Assembly (NCBI GenBank): GCA_013350335.1
Contig: CM023536.1
Span: 45,516,314-45,580,313 of the forward strand
From: Chimonanthus salicifolius
Lineage: Eukaryota > Streptophyta > Magnoliopsida > Laurales > Calycanthaceae
Length of the DNA: 64,000 bases
Direction of reading: 5' to 3'
The notes beneath the pieces were generated by a model that made no database searches, was not told the origin of the DNA, and worked only from the letters and a program-made list of their open reading frames with translations. Positions within the stretch are counted from its first letter, which is position 1. Every line of letters begins with the position of its first letter. Shown here piece after piece: positions 23,856 to 35,601 of this stretch. Made by a program: the position numbers and the translations under genes.

Positions 23856-25150
23856 TATTGCACAGATATATGTTTACAATTAACGCCTCTTTCACGAAAT
23901 AGTGGAAGTAAATAATTCTAAAATAAATATTAATCTAAATTTTTTGACAAAAATAATTAAGCAAAAACATAGATTTAGAGTTAAGAAAAATTTACAACAA
24001 AATTAGAAAGTGTCCAGTCTTGCAAGTGGATTAAATTATCATTTCAACTCAGAAGATAGTTGAGCAAATTTCGAAACTTTCTTACAGTAATATGTCAAAT
24101 CCTATCTTTATTACAATATTTATGAATTTTAATCATAGAGATCTAATTTCTGTATTTATGTTTTTAAAAACCTTCAATATTTATAATTGTTAAATATATA
24201 ATTTAATATAAAACACATTTATAGATATAATTTTTATTTTCAAAATTGATCAGATTCATTAGGCTAAGTTGAAGATAATCAGATACATTTTTTATTTAGA
24301 GTTTCTTAAATAGATGACTTCTTTTAATTCTTCAAAAATTGATTTGGACACCAACGTTTTTTACATGAAATGAGGCTGGTTTATTTTTCATTACTTTAAT
24401 GATGACTTCTGAACAAAAAGAATAATTTTGATAATTTTTTATTATAAGAAAATAAATACTTTTGTTCCTGTCTATTCTTTATAAGTGAAACAAAAACTTT
24501 TGTCCACTCAATTTTAATATATTTATTAAAATATGATTGCTAATGAATTATGAAGAAAAGACTTAGAACATTAGTTATCATTAACATTTTGAAAACTGTC
24601 GTGACATCTTAACTTTTCAAGATGTTTAATAAGATGTATGATAGACTACTCAAACAGCTGACTCAGACAATCTTTTTATTTTTAATCAATAGTTTAAAAT
24701 TTTAAAGATAATAAAATAGAATTAAAGGCTAGAGACTAAATATGATTAATTTGGTCAATTAAATAAGAAGATTTATTTTAGGCCTCGATTGAAGAAAATA
24801 AAAAATAATTGCAGTTACTAATCGAACTAAAACATTGATAGTATTTGGACGATCTAGATTCTCTGCCACCTTGCAAAACAAAGTCTTCGTTGAAATGAGC
24901 TATCGCTGATAGTATAAATTACAAAATGATTATTATCTGACATTTATTTTTATAGATTTATATTAATACTTAAAGTTAGACCAGTCTCCAAGCGAAATAA
25001 TTTAATCAGACATGTCATTAAATAAAGTATGGATCTTATATATTCGAGTTCATCTGATATGTAATTATATAAAATTTAACTATTAATTGATAATTTAAAT
25101 TATTTACCTTTGGTCTTTGAATTGAATATAGAACATTAATTTTTTTTAAA
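23856..25150. other. AT-rich intergenic DNA
   Basis: Nothing recognisable as a gene or bounded element. Confidence 0.45.
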
Positions 25151-25187
25151 TTAAAATTAAATGGTAGGATCAGGGGTCAAAAAAATG

Positions 25188-25510
25188 GAGCGGCCGATAT
25201 ATCGGCCGATATGCATATCGGCCGAGAAATTTCTCTCTCCTCCGATATCGGCCATTTCTCTCTCCTCCGATATCGGAACCGTGCAGAACCGTGACGAACC
25301 GCAAAAAATCGTGAAAAACCGCAAAAAACTGTGTAAAACCGTGAAAGCCGTATTGGAAGAACCGTGACGAACCGTGAAAAACCGCAAAAAATCGTGAAAA
25401 ACAGTGGAAAAACCATGAAAAACCGTATCCATTTTTTAAAAAAAATAAAAAAATAACTTTTAAATACCGATATTTGTATATATCGGCCGATATGATGACC
25501 GATATTACAG
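25188..25510. repeat. ATCGGCC-type palindromic repeat, copy 2, with minisatellite
   Basis: Two perfect palindromes overlap here, an 18-mer at 25191-25208 and a 24-mer at 25202-25225, both built of CGGCCGATAT units. They are followed by two copies of TTTCTCTCTCCTCCGATATC. Then comes a minisatellite (25276-25430) of roughly 14 units of 10-11 bp on the consensus AACCGTGAAA, and the block closes with another ATATCGGCCGATAT (about 25479-25492). All overlapping ORFs are by-products of the repeats. Confidence 0.8.
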
Positions 25511-26935
25511 ACTTCATATAATCTTCTTTACATCACTCAACTATTTGAGTCTTAAGATCCATTTTATAGCTTATTAATATAGAACCAATCTCGAGGCACG
25601 ATATTATAGACTCTGACCGACTGAGAATTCATCAGGTCAGACTTATGACTTTATTTTCAACACATGAAAACGCATTATATCTGTCGAAAAGGAGCTCCAT
25701 CATTTAGTTAAGACTCTGAACACCGTATTCTTTTAATGCAGAATTAATGTCCAACCTAAAATCCACTAACCGGCAACTTCCGAGACGATCTAGAATTCTG
25801 AGGAGGTATATCATTTACCCCACCTTTAAGGCAGAGGCATCGAGAGAATGTCAGCTAAAATTTAATATACAACGACCAGTAAAAAGGAGTTCAAAATATA
25901 TATTTTTTATAACAGAAAAGATAAGACTTTTGGTAGGTTTGTCACGATGCATGATTGAAGTAGGGCCGACTCGAATATGTTGAGACATGAGGTAAAAAAT
26001 TTATATGAGATTTTTTGTATTTAATATATTATTATAAATAATAATTAATTAAAATTTTAGTTATATATAATAATAAAAATATCTAAACCTATTTTTTTAT
26101 TTTTTAAGATGTAAAATTACTAATTAAATTTTTGTATTCATATTTTACTAAAATATAATTGTAAATATGCTTAATTCATTTAATCTTTAAATTAATGAAA
26201 AATTAAAATGAACTAAATTGAAAGGTTAAAGAATAATAGAACATGACACTGTGAAAATAAGAGAATTGATGAATGGTTATAATGTCCTCTATTATTCTAC
26301 CAACTGACCAAAGATCTCTAAATTAAAAGTCACAGCATAATTTGCAAAGAGAAAATATATTGTTAAATAAAATTTTATAAGCACAAACTTAAACTAAAAG
26401 AAGCACAAAATAATCCAAAATTTCAGCCCTACAAATTCACAAATCAACACCCACAGAAAATACAAACAATGCCAGAAATGAGTAGGAGAATCCCTTGAAA
26501 TACATTCTCTTCGTCTAAAGTACTTTAATCAATTGCTTATTTTATTAACAGAAGAGACCTCTTCTGACTCTTGCGTACTTGAAATTACTGAATTTTTCTA
26601 CCTTTGTAGCCCTTATATCTCTTTGCCAACATATGTAATTTTCAAAATATTTGATCCACTTATTAGATGAAAGATCCTTTAGGTCTATGATCAAAATTGG
26701 AGATCAGTATTTTCTAAAACTATGTCCTAACTCTCGATGAATTTCTCTATTAAAACTAGTCTTATTTCAATTGTAGAGTATTTATTACCAAATATCTTAT
26801 CATAATTCAAAAAAAGAAAAAAAAAAACTCTTGATAAATCTCTCAAAAATTGAATACTTTGCATTTCCTCCAATTGCAAATGGTTTTACCATTTTCATCT
26901 AAATGAAACAGACTTAGACATGTCCCTTTTTCTAC
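25511..26935. other. AT-rich intergenic DNA
   Basis: No gene recognised. The short plus-strand ORF at 25747 has no family features. Confidence 0.45.
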
Positions 26936-27200
26936 CTGCTTTGTCTCTCAATCCCATTCACTCTACTATACAATTAAAGTAGGAGTAAGGCCTTTTTCAA
27001 ATAGGGACTTAAGGCTCAGACCTAACTTGCTTTATATTTAGACTAGACCTAACATGTTTTAATCTTATCTTCTTTTTCACATGCTCTGTTTCTCAATTTC
27101 ATTCGATTCACCGTACAATTAAAATAGGAGTGGAGTCCCTTTTAGATAGGGGCATAAAGCCCCGAGTCTGACTTAACTTATCGTTACGCCAGGCCTGAAT
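26936..27200. repeat. Imperfect tandem duplication, period about 147 bp
   Basis: CTGCTTTGTCTCTCAATCCC (26938) recurs as ATGCTCTGTTTCTCAATTTC (27083), and the following ATTCACTCTACTATACAATTAAAGTAGGAGT and AGATAGGG blocks also repeat in order. Confidence 0.7.
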
Positions 27201-28379
27201 TGAAGCACTCGAACGCGTGGTCCAAACTGAAGAATATAGGATAAGTATCAAACGGAAGCGAATATTACAAAGCACGGGAAATTAAAAGTAGAAAGCGTAT
27301 GTTGTTTTCTTAGAAATTAATTTTTTAATGAAAAAGCTTTCTTGAGTGGAATATCACTTTTTAACTTAAAAAAGTTTTTCACATTCATTTGTTCCTTGTC
27401 CTCAAAAGAAAAAATAAATTAATATACAAAAACTTTAATATTAATATTTAATTACTAAAAATAACTTTTGCTTTTAATTAATATTCGAATTAAAAATGAC
27501 TTTTAATTTCTCAAAAAACTGGCACAAATATTTAATTGATATTGTACTTTTGAAAATCCACCGTTTAATTATAATATGTTGGCATCCACTAGTTTCGTCA
27601 GTACTATATTACAATAAAAATATTTATTCTTTTTAACTAAAATAACTATTTTTTCTATTATTCTACTAAAATTTAGCTCAAAATAACATAAAGCCTTGTA
27701 ATATGTGGCAAAAAATTAGAAAAAGAATTTGAAATTAAGAAAGATTGATTAACATTCAATCCAAATGTATCAAAATTAGAGGTCATCTCTCTATTAATTT
27801 TGATAATATTAAATTTAATGATTAAAATGACCATTGCTCTAAATTTTAATTATGAAAAAAAATCACATTCCTAAATATAATATGGTGATGTTCGTTGGTC
27901 CATGCATGTCAGGTGTCAATAGATATATTTTACATTTTAAATTAAAATAATTATTTTATTTAGAGCATATTCAGGAGAATTTCGAATTTTATCAAAGTTA
28001 GAGATGTCATTTCGTATGAAAAGTTCTGAAAGTCTTAAAAAATTAAATATACATCCAATCATCCTAAACATGTGAGACCTTTCCCATTGGATGCACTCAT
28101 CTTTCTTGCATTAAAAAAATAAATATTAAATCTGAACCGTCCAAATATTGGCAATCTTTATAAAAGGGGAAATTAAAAACAGTAAAAAAATGATTATTCT
28201 TGGTTTGATCCGTTAATTGATTTATTTTATGACACTTGATCTTTGAATGAGATGGTAATATTATTTTTTTCCCTTATTCAGTCACTTCGTATCAATGTAG
28301 GACCCATGACAAAGATTCCCTATCCATTAATTATTATCATAAAATAAAAAAGGAGAATTCCAACCATATTTTTATTAAC
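27201..28379. other. AT-rich intergenic DNA
   Basis: Nothing recognisable as a gene or bounded element. Confidence 0.45.
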
Positions 28380-28600
28380 TTAATTTGGTGGATCAAGCTC
28401 ATCAATGGTGTGGGCCCTTGGAAAGAGATAAAATCAAGAGAACCACAATGATCTGATAAGGCCACGTGTTGTCCACATCAGAAATTGGCCAGCTGGCAGG
28501 ACAACACTCGTGCCACTGTTTTTGAAGGGTCCCACATGTTGGATAATAGGATAAGGGCCTTGCCCTTTATAATCATTTTAGATTTTCTTTATGCAACATT
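28380..28600. promoter_or_regulatory. GC-richer promoter-like block without a gene
   Basis: It contains a G-box-like CCACGTGTT (about 28462), GATAAGG I-box-like words (28456 and 28548) and CCTTTATAATC (about 28563). No exon follows. It may be an orphan promoter or simply a GC-richer repeat. Confidence 0.25.
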
Positions 28601-28724
28601 ACATACATGAAAGGAACATGTAACATAATAGCTTTAATTGAAGCTATCAATGATGCAACCTGCAGAAAAATATGACTAGAATATTCGTTGATATATATCC
28701 GGATCATAGTTTAAAATTGAAAAA

Positions 28725-28890
28725 AAATAAAATTAGTAGATCTAACTTAATTCAGTTTGATAGGTGTAGTTCAATCAGGTAATCTTACGTATGGGCCTCA
28801 CTTGGTATGTCATAAGAGCAGTGAGTATTATCCGTGAAAGTTTTACGTTGGGATTCCTATAATTTTCCAAACGTAAATTAAAAATAAAAA
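28725..28890 (+). repeat. Short interspersed repeat, family 2
   Basis: It shares GTATTATCCGTGAAAGTTTT, ACGTTGGGATTCCTA and CGTAAATTAAAAATAAAAA with the copies at 7690 and 10786. The upstream GATAGGTGTAGTTCAATCAGG could be the tRNA-like head. Confidence 0.6.
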
Positions 28891-29760
28891 GAATAAATAA
28901 ATTTTATTCATTTTTTTAATCAGAATAAAAAAACCACCAAGTATTTAGATGAATTTTGAGTTTTTAAATTATGACTCACATGCATACATTATTGTATTAA
29001 TTAGAAAACGCTCCTTTCCCGTTTTCTCATTTACAAATGCATCCTAATTTTTCAAAAAATGGAAAATGGACCTTTATTATTGGATAAATTAAGATATTTT
29101 TATACAAGATGAAGAGTTTACTTATGACATATTTGGTAAGTATTTCTAATTGTAATAATAAAAATTCTTGAATTTGAATTATATAAGTGTTTTATAAGCA
29201 AACTAACTTTCAAGAAAAGATAATGAAATTTAATTATAAGTGTCAATCAAAATAAATTAGATTAGTGATTTTGATGGCAACGTAATTGAATGATGTGACG
29301 GCAAATGAGAGAACTTATCAAAATTTTAAAGTAAATATTAGAACAATAACATAAGCATGAATGTTATACCTTATCAACTCATAACAATGTATGATTTATA
29401 TATGAGAATGAGAAATTTTTAAAGAATAGAATCCAATAAATCTTAGTGAAGTAGAAAAAAGTATATTTCATATTTTTTTTCACTTTTTTAAGATAATTTT
29501 TTAAGTATTTTGTCATTTTTTATAATGTGAAATAAAATATGTTTTGCACTTGAGTTTATTAGAGTTTTTATAATATTAGCATTTTGATTTTTCAGATCAA
29601 TCTCATTCCTAAATTATCAATATTATTAGCAACATCCAGTTTTTTTTTTTTAAAAAAAAAGGAAGAAGAAGCAGCAGCAGCATAGAATAGATTGTAAATT
29701 TTAGAAGTATAAATATTAATTAAGAAAAGCTGCTAGGGGGGTATTTGCAAACTTTCTGCA
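28891..29760. other. AT-rich intergenic DNA upstream of the DUF506 gene
   Basis: No gene recognised. A short (AGC)n run lies near 29670-29681. Confidence 0.5.
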
Positions 29761-29769
29761 TTATTGCCG

Positions 29770-30122
29770 TTGGACTGACGTGGATCTGTGCTGTCTAATT
29801 AGCTACAACTCCCTATCCATTTCCGAGACGGACTCCAGTGTACGATACGAAAGCTTGGCCGAGGACGGAATAGTTCCTTCTGCGTGGGAGACAGCAGAGC
29901 CAATCATGTACAAGATATCCAATCATTCTCTCCCACGTGGAATCTGACATGTGATTCTTCATGTTCGCGGCGATCCGTTCGTCCACGTTATCCTGTGGGC
30001 CCCTCAGATAAACCTATTGTGTCTCCCTAGCGCAATCCTACTATAAGTAGGGTCAATCTTAAGGTCTCGAATTTCAGCAATACTCAAGGGAATAAACGCG
30101 AACATTGATAGAGAGAACTGGG
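29770..30122 (+). promoter_or_regulatory. Promoter and 5' leader of the DUF506 gene
   Basis: Upstream of the ATG at 30123 there is a TATA-like box CTATAAGTAG (30041-30050). A perfect G-box lies in CCCACGTGG (core 29934-29939), with further ACGT cores at about 29779 and 29982. CCAAT words occur near 29900 and 29918. Base composition rises sharply above the AT-rich flank. G-boxes suggest control by bZIP/bHLH factors (light, ABA or stress), which is an inference. Confidence 0.7.
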
Positions 30123-32467
30123 ATGGCGGAGCTCTCGGCGGTGGTGGGCAGATCTCCGGGGGAATGCCGGAAACCGGTGGGTGCCAGTGATGATGTGGAT
30201 TTTTTCGGTGGAGCCACGAGTCTCGCCGATATGGTTTTAGGGTTTTTCGAAGAGGAGGAAAATGGGTCACCGGATAGATCCATCAACGATGACGATCAAT
30301 ATTACGATGATGAGGAAGAGGAGAATTCAGAAAGTATAACTGAAAGGAAGGCATTCTGGGAGAAACATCGTCAAATTCTCAAGGTGAGTTGTTCTGCATT
30401 TCTCTATCATAGCCGTAGAAACAAACCACAGTAGAAAAAAAAAAGATTTACATGAAAAATCCTAAGACAAAAAAAGCCACAATCCAACTTTACGGATGGA
30501 AATATATAAAAATAAAAAGTCTCAACTAATAAGAAGTCCTAATCCATTTATAACTCTCTCTTTATTATCAACAATGGCCGTAATGGCGATGGTGTCGGGT
30601 CTGGTTTTAAAGATTGGGAATTTGATCCAATAAGTAGAAGGTGATAGCCCCTTTTGTAACCGTTACGACGACATTAGAGAAATTCTCCGCATTTGATACA
30701 ACTATTTTTGTTGAATCAGTGAAATTGAGCGGGTGTTTATAGGCTTTCCTTATTCCATTTTAGGAGACCTTATGCCGGACCAGCTCGTTGGAGTTGAGGA
30801 TCCGAAATGATACGGAGCAGGCATTGAAGGATCTGCAGACTACTGGAACCACCTGCGTCTGCCTAAAGCCCGCCGAGGGATGCCGGATCTGTATGTTGAG
30901 AAACGTATCGGATCGGCTGAGAAATGCTGGATACGACAGCTCTATATGCAGATCCAAGTGGAGGAGCTCGCCGGATATTCCCTCAGGTACAATACTTTCA
31001 TTAACATTTTTAACTTGTTTGCTATTAAATTAAAATTTTATCTACTTAAATAAAATTAAACAAAAATCAAATAAATCTTAATAAAACATTATATTATTTT
31101 TTAATAATGAAAAAATTATTTGTAAATTTCAGTGGTCCAATGGCCTTTCTTTGTCAAAGAAAAAGGACAAGAGGGAGGATGTGAAGCAAACTTAATACGT
31201 TCCACCGCGTCTCTAATTTTCTAGGGCTCATTCAGGAGGCACCGCGTGTCTGATGACGATGATGTACGAAACCAATGGTGTTACTCCATGTTCAAATGCT
31301 TCCAAAATACTACTCCCTCCGTCCCAAATTAGTTGTCTTATATGGATTTTGGAATTATCCTAAAATAGTTGTCTCATTTGTAGTAGAGTAGTATAAAGTG
31401 TGTTGAAAATAGATAAGATCACATGAAGTATTAGCCTTATATAGTGAGTTCCTTAAAAAATACAAATCTTTCAAATGAGACAACTAAAATAAGACAGAAA
31501 GAGTATTATTTATTCACTATTTTTCCTTCACATGCATCCAATACTCCTATCAAGAAGAATGCTCATCACATTTGTCTTGTCCTCCCTGGGCCCGCCTTTT
31601 TTGTAAGGTTGTATAAAATAAGAAAAAGAAAAAAAAAGGAAGAGTATCAATTTCGATTTGACCTTTTATTTAATTTGATGAAATATACCTTGTGAGATTT
31701 ATCTTAATAAAAAATAATGTATCTCAATATTTCTTTATAATAAATAATACACTACAAAATCATTTAATCACGAATCCTAATCTTTTTTATTTAAAATATT
31801 ATATTTTAGAATCTCTTAATCTTCTGTACATCACGATATGTGTTCATTTTTAAGAATAGTTTTCATAGATTTTTTTATAATAGAATTAGTTAATAATCAT
31901 AGGAGATATTGATTCTATATGTAAAATTAACTCAATATTATTATAAATTATCATATAGTTAACTTGATGTTATCATTTCTCTTAAATAAAATTATATGAT
32001 TTTGACGTATGCTAATTGGGTAGGTTGTCCTGTTTCAGGCGAACATATCTACATTGACGTAGTATCTATGTCAAGCAGCAAGAATTCTACTGTAAGAGTG
32101 GTGATAGAGCTAAACTTCAGAGCAGAATTCGAAATGGCACGGGCGAGCCCAGAATACAACAGGTTGATCGACCGCCTTCCTCAAGTATTCGTCGGCAAGG
32201 CGGAGAGGCTGAAAAACCTGATCAAGATCTTATGTGAGGCGGCTAAGAAGTGCATGAAGGAGAACAAGATGCACTTGGGTCCATGGAGGAAGCACAAGTA
32301 CATGCTAGGCCAAATGGGTGGGATCATACGAGAGAATGTTGACTGCACCCATCTTCTCCGTCAGCCTCTCCGGCCGCCAGCCGAAGCCGAGGGCTTCCAT
32401 GCTCACGTCCGACCTAGTGGGCAACAAGATGCCGAGCCTCAGTTGCAGAGCGGTGGAAGTTGTATGA
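30123..32467 (+). CDS. DUF506 (PDDEXK-like) family protein, three exons, frameshift in exon 3
   Basis: Exons are 30123-30383, 30764-30986 and 32039-32467, with GT-AG introns and consistent phase. Residues 1-87 hold an acidic N-terminus (MAELSAVVGRS..., then D/E-rich). The DUF506 core spans exons 2-3: LRNAGYDSSICRSKW, then SGEHIYIDVV and VVIELNFRAEFEMARASPEY, PQVFVGKAERLKNLIKILCE and WRKHKYML. This matches the family's PD-(D/E)XK-like fold. Right after KYML the expected A-K-W motif is found only one base out of frame (GCC AAA TGG at 32309-32317). The shifted frame reads on like the family's C-terminus to a TGA at 32465-32467. The unshifted frame instead runs to 32532 with unrelated sequence. 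The product would be about 303 residues with the shift or 325 without. Biochemical role is largely unknown; at least one Arabidopsis DUF506 protein restrains root-hair growth. The frameshift may be real or a sequencing error. Confidence 0.88.
31313..31503 (+). mobile_element. Stowaway MITE (191 bp) in DUF506 intron 2
   Basis: It begins CTCCCTCCGTCCCAAATTAG and ends with the imperfect complement (GACAACTAAAATAAGACAGAAAGAG). It is flanked by TA on both sides, the hallmark of Tc1/mariner-derived Stowaway MITEs. It lies wholly within the intron and has no coding capacity. Confidence 0.92.
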
Positions 32468-32532
32468 TAAAAGAGTGTTGTGTTCATGTATGGTGGAAGT
32501 CGTATGATAAAAGAGTGTGTGTTCATGTATGA

Positions 32533-34104
32533 CACACTTGTGTGGCACTTGCATAACATGTCATTGTAAATTCAATAGAAATAAATGGATTACAAGGAAA
32601 AGAGGACAAAGAGTCCAAATGAGTAAATCTTTGACACCTAAAATAATCCATTTGATAGTTCAAAATTCTCCAATGCAATATAAATTTTAAACTATTTACA
32701 GTTCTAAAATCTATTATGAAATCTTGAGCAACCAAATAAAGAAAAAATGATCCGAAAACTTCTAGCAAAATTGGAATTTGTTGAATTCTAAGTTATACAA
32801 ATCATAAAAATCTAAAAAAAGAATTACAATCTAATTAACAATCTTATTAAGTTCTTTTATTTTAATATAGATTTGCTGCAGTTGAAAGGCCACCTAACCC
32901 TGACAGCTGACAACAAAAGAGGATGTTAATCTGAATAGGAAAGGTGGTTGTGTTAGGCTAAAAGGGTCGAACCCATCAATTGCCAATGGCTGATTTGAGC
33001 CAGAGTAATTAGTTTTGGGACCATGGTCCACTGATGAGGTGAGGTAAATTTTGATATTATCGAAATGCTTGCAGATCTGGACTAAAAAGTTTAAGTGTTT
33101 GGACAAGTAATTTTAAATAATAGATTAATTTGATGAGTATAATAATGATATGAATGAATAAATTATTATGAGAACTATTTCATAAATATTTTGGACATAT
33201 CTTGTTTAATCTAACAATAAAGATGCATTAAATAAAAATTATAAAAATCTAAATTTGAGTTTAAAAAGAAAAAAATTAATAGACTAAATTTAATATTAAA
33301 TAAGTCTTAAATAAACCTCGCACATGATAGTTCAAGTGATAAACACTTTGACTCAGAAATAAGATGTTTCATTTTCAAACCTCATAGTTATCCTTATGCC
33401 CATAACTTTCAAAGAACTTTGTGCATTCCGAATTTTATTCAATACCCTCGTATATAAAGAGAGTTGATATCTTGAAATTCTTCAATATAAAAGAATCTCA
33501 TATAAAAATAATTTGCTTCTATCTCATTTGTCAAAATGTGAGCCGAAACACTGAGAAAAGGTGAAAATTTGGAAAGCATCAATTGGATACAACTCTTCTT
33601 CATGTTGAAAAAGAAAAAAAATAAAAAATGGGATCTCAACCTTAAAAGACTCAACAATCCTCCTTTTGTCACAATCACCGAAAAGTGATCAGAGTAATTG
33701 AGGGACTCAAATCTTATCTCAGAGAAAGAGGAAGAGAAGGCCTTGATCACTACATTCGCAATTACAAGCTCACACCACAGCAAATGTAAGATGATCACTG
33801 CTCTTTCAACTTTTATAATTTTTTTTAATTCACTAATTGATTACTATTTGCAACTCTTTTATCTATTATCTATCCATTTTATTATATGCACTCTCTTTCT
33901 GCTCTTTGCTCTCTAATCTTTTGTCTTTGTACTCAGCTCTATATTCTTATATTTTGAATTCTATTCAATGTTTTTGGCTTTTTGTATTATATATTCTGAG
34001 AGTATGCTATTTACTCTATGCACTCTGCTCTATGGTTTTTTCATAATAACATCGATCCATAATTTTCTTTTTGTCTTTTTTTTACCCCCCCAATCCACAC
34101 ATAT
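32533..34104. other. Intergenic DNA between DUF506 gene and TRIM
   Basis: No gene recognised. At 33308-33400 a stretch reading GATAGTTCAAGTGATAAACA ... TTTTCAAACCTC looks like a decayed tRNA-derived SINE head (A and B box positions). A second SINE-like patch was not found. Confidence 0.4.
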
Positions 34105-34200
34105 TGAGTAGGGAGTGGTCATTCATTAGAATCGATAGAGATTGAATCCAAGACTTCAATTCTGAAGTCTCGTGTCTCAACTACTATGCCAACTCCTTGA
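34105..34200 (-). repeat. tRNA-like SINE head
   Basis: On the minus strand it reads GGAGTTGGCATAGTAGTTGAG ... CTTGGATTCAATCTC, with A-box-like and B-box-like segments at tRNA spacing. The body and tail are not clearly bounded, so this is a fragment. Confidence 0.45.
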
Positions 34201-34463
34201 AGAACCGATCTATATTTAGACAAACTTAAAAAGTCTGATATCCTTTGTTGTAAAAGGTCCCTCACAATTCCTTAGGATTTAACAACATGCATCTCCATGC
34301 ATGCAAATCACGCAAGAAAATTTAGGAGCATGGTTTACAACTGACTAGGAAGGATGGCAGCAGCAAAGATGGTGTCAACCTCTTGGAACTTGCATGATTT
34401 CCACTGGATGACACCTTCCACGGCAAGTTTCTTCACTACTTTTGAAGCAACAGAAGCAAAATC

Positions 34464-34826
34464 TATTAGAAAACTATGACATGATAATATTTTTAAAGTA
34501 GAACTCATTGTCAAAAGCTAACTGTTGAGAGAAAGATGCCTCAAGTGTTATATAGTCATTGGTTTATCAAATTAACCAATATGAGACTTTTTGTCACTTC
34601 ACACGTCTTCACATGCAACTGAACCCTATGTTTACACGTGAAAACTTCAGACTCACTCTCACGCAGAAGCTTCTCTGATATCGTGTTAGAAAACCAAGAC
34701 ATGATAACATTCTTGAGGTAGAACTTACTCTTAAAAACTAGTCGTTGAAAGGAGAATGCCTCAAATGTTACATGAAGTCATTAGTTTCTCAAATTAACCA
34801 ACGTGGGACTTTTTATCACTTCATCA
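34464..34826 (-). mobile_element. Very short TRIM (363 bp) with AAATC duplication
   Basis: Two LTRs of about 140 bp (34464-34603 and 34684-34826) share ATTAGAAAAC..GACATGATAA, ATGCCTCAA.TGTTA and ATTAACCAA...GGGACTTTTT blocks in order. They enclose only 80 bp. On the minus strand the right LTR starts TGATGAAG and ends CTAACA, followed at once by CGATATCAGAG (34683-34673), a mutated tRNA-iMet primer site. AAATC flanks both ends (34459-34463 and 34827-34831). It lies about 0.8 kb beyond the stop codon of the PPI1-family gene. Confidence 0.88.
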
Positions 34827-34831
34827 AAATC

Positions 34832-35601
34832 CAACATATTTCAAGAGCTACAATACCCTTGGCCGCAAAAACTGAAAAGGAACCCAAGAAGCCCATTGTT
34901 TCGTTCTCTTCCACACAAAATCAGGGAAGGTATCCAAAGTTGGGCTGCCGACGGCATCAATTGACCAGCTTCGGGTAACTGAAATCAAACAGGGAGGATT
35001 GGAAAAATGACGACCCTAACATGAGACAGTTGAAAGACGGATTTTTGTAACTCAATTTAAAATAAATAATAGTTTTTATGAATCAGAGTTTATTAATCTA
35101 AATCACTGTCGTTTTTAATTTAATCTTTTCTAAGCCACCAAGAAATAAGCAGACATCCAGACTACTGCTAAGTACAGATCCAGGCACAACTTGGATGTGG
35201 TTCGAACCAACTTCTGCTTTTGATTAACCTTGATTAACCAGTTCAGTAACACTGTTGGTACTAATTGACTAAGATTCATGTAATCGGAAGCTACAAAAAC
35301 ATACTCAGTGACTAAGAAACATCAGTTCCTACATCAGTGACCTGAAAGAACGATATCAGTAAACATGGAAAACAAGAACATACTAAATCACAGCGCTGAG
35401 ATCTCACCATAGCAACAAGCTTTGCTCCATTACAAATCTAAACACAGCATGGGCTAACCTGGAAACCTTATGAGCTGTGTCCTCCCTCTACGGAATGTAA
35501 AAGAATAAGCACTGTCAAGTTACTAGAAGACCAAGCCAGCTATAAACAAGTCAAATGGAAAATTGGCCACTTCCCTTTAATCATATATTTCTTCAGTTTC
35601 T
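34832..35601. other. 3' flank and probable 3' UTR of the PPI1-family gene
   Basis: No other gene. The minus-strand 3' UTR presumably lies within about 35300-35601, but I see no unambiguous polyadenylation signal that fixes its end. Confidence 0.45.

Noticed and set aside
25276..25430. Regularly spaced short repeats as a CRISPR-like array
   Set aside because: Units are 10-11 bp, degenerate and contiguous without spacers, and the DNA is plant nuclear.
25157..25517. Several overlapping ORFs on both strands rich in Phe/His or Ser repeats
   Set aside because: They are frames through the AACCGTGAAA minisatellite and ATCGGCC palindromes, with no protein family features.
30004..30286. Minus-strand ORFs antisense to DUF506 exon 1
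   Set aside because: They are shadows of the coding exon on the plus strand, which has promoter, splice site and family support.
32468..32532. Extended C-terminus of the DUF506 ORF as the genuine end of the protein
   Set aside because: The alternative frame contains the family's conserved AKW and downstream sequence, while this extension consists of near-duplicate GTTCATGTATG-type repeats.
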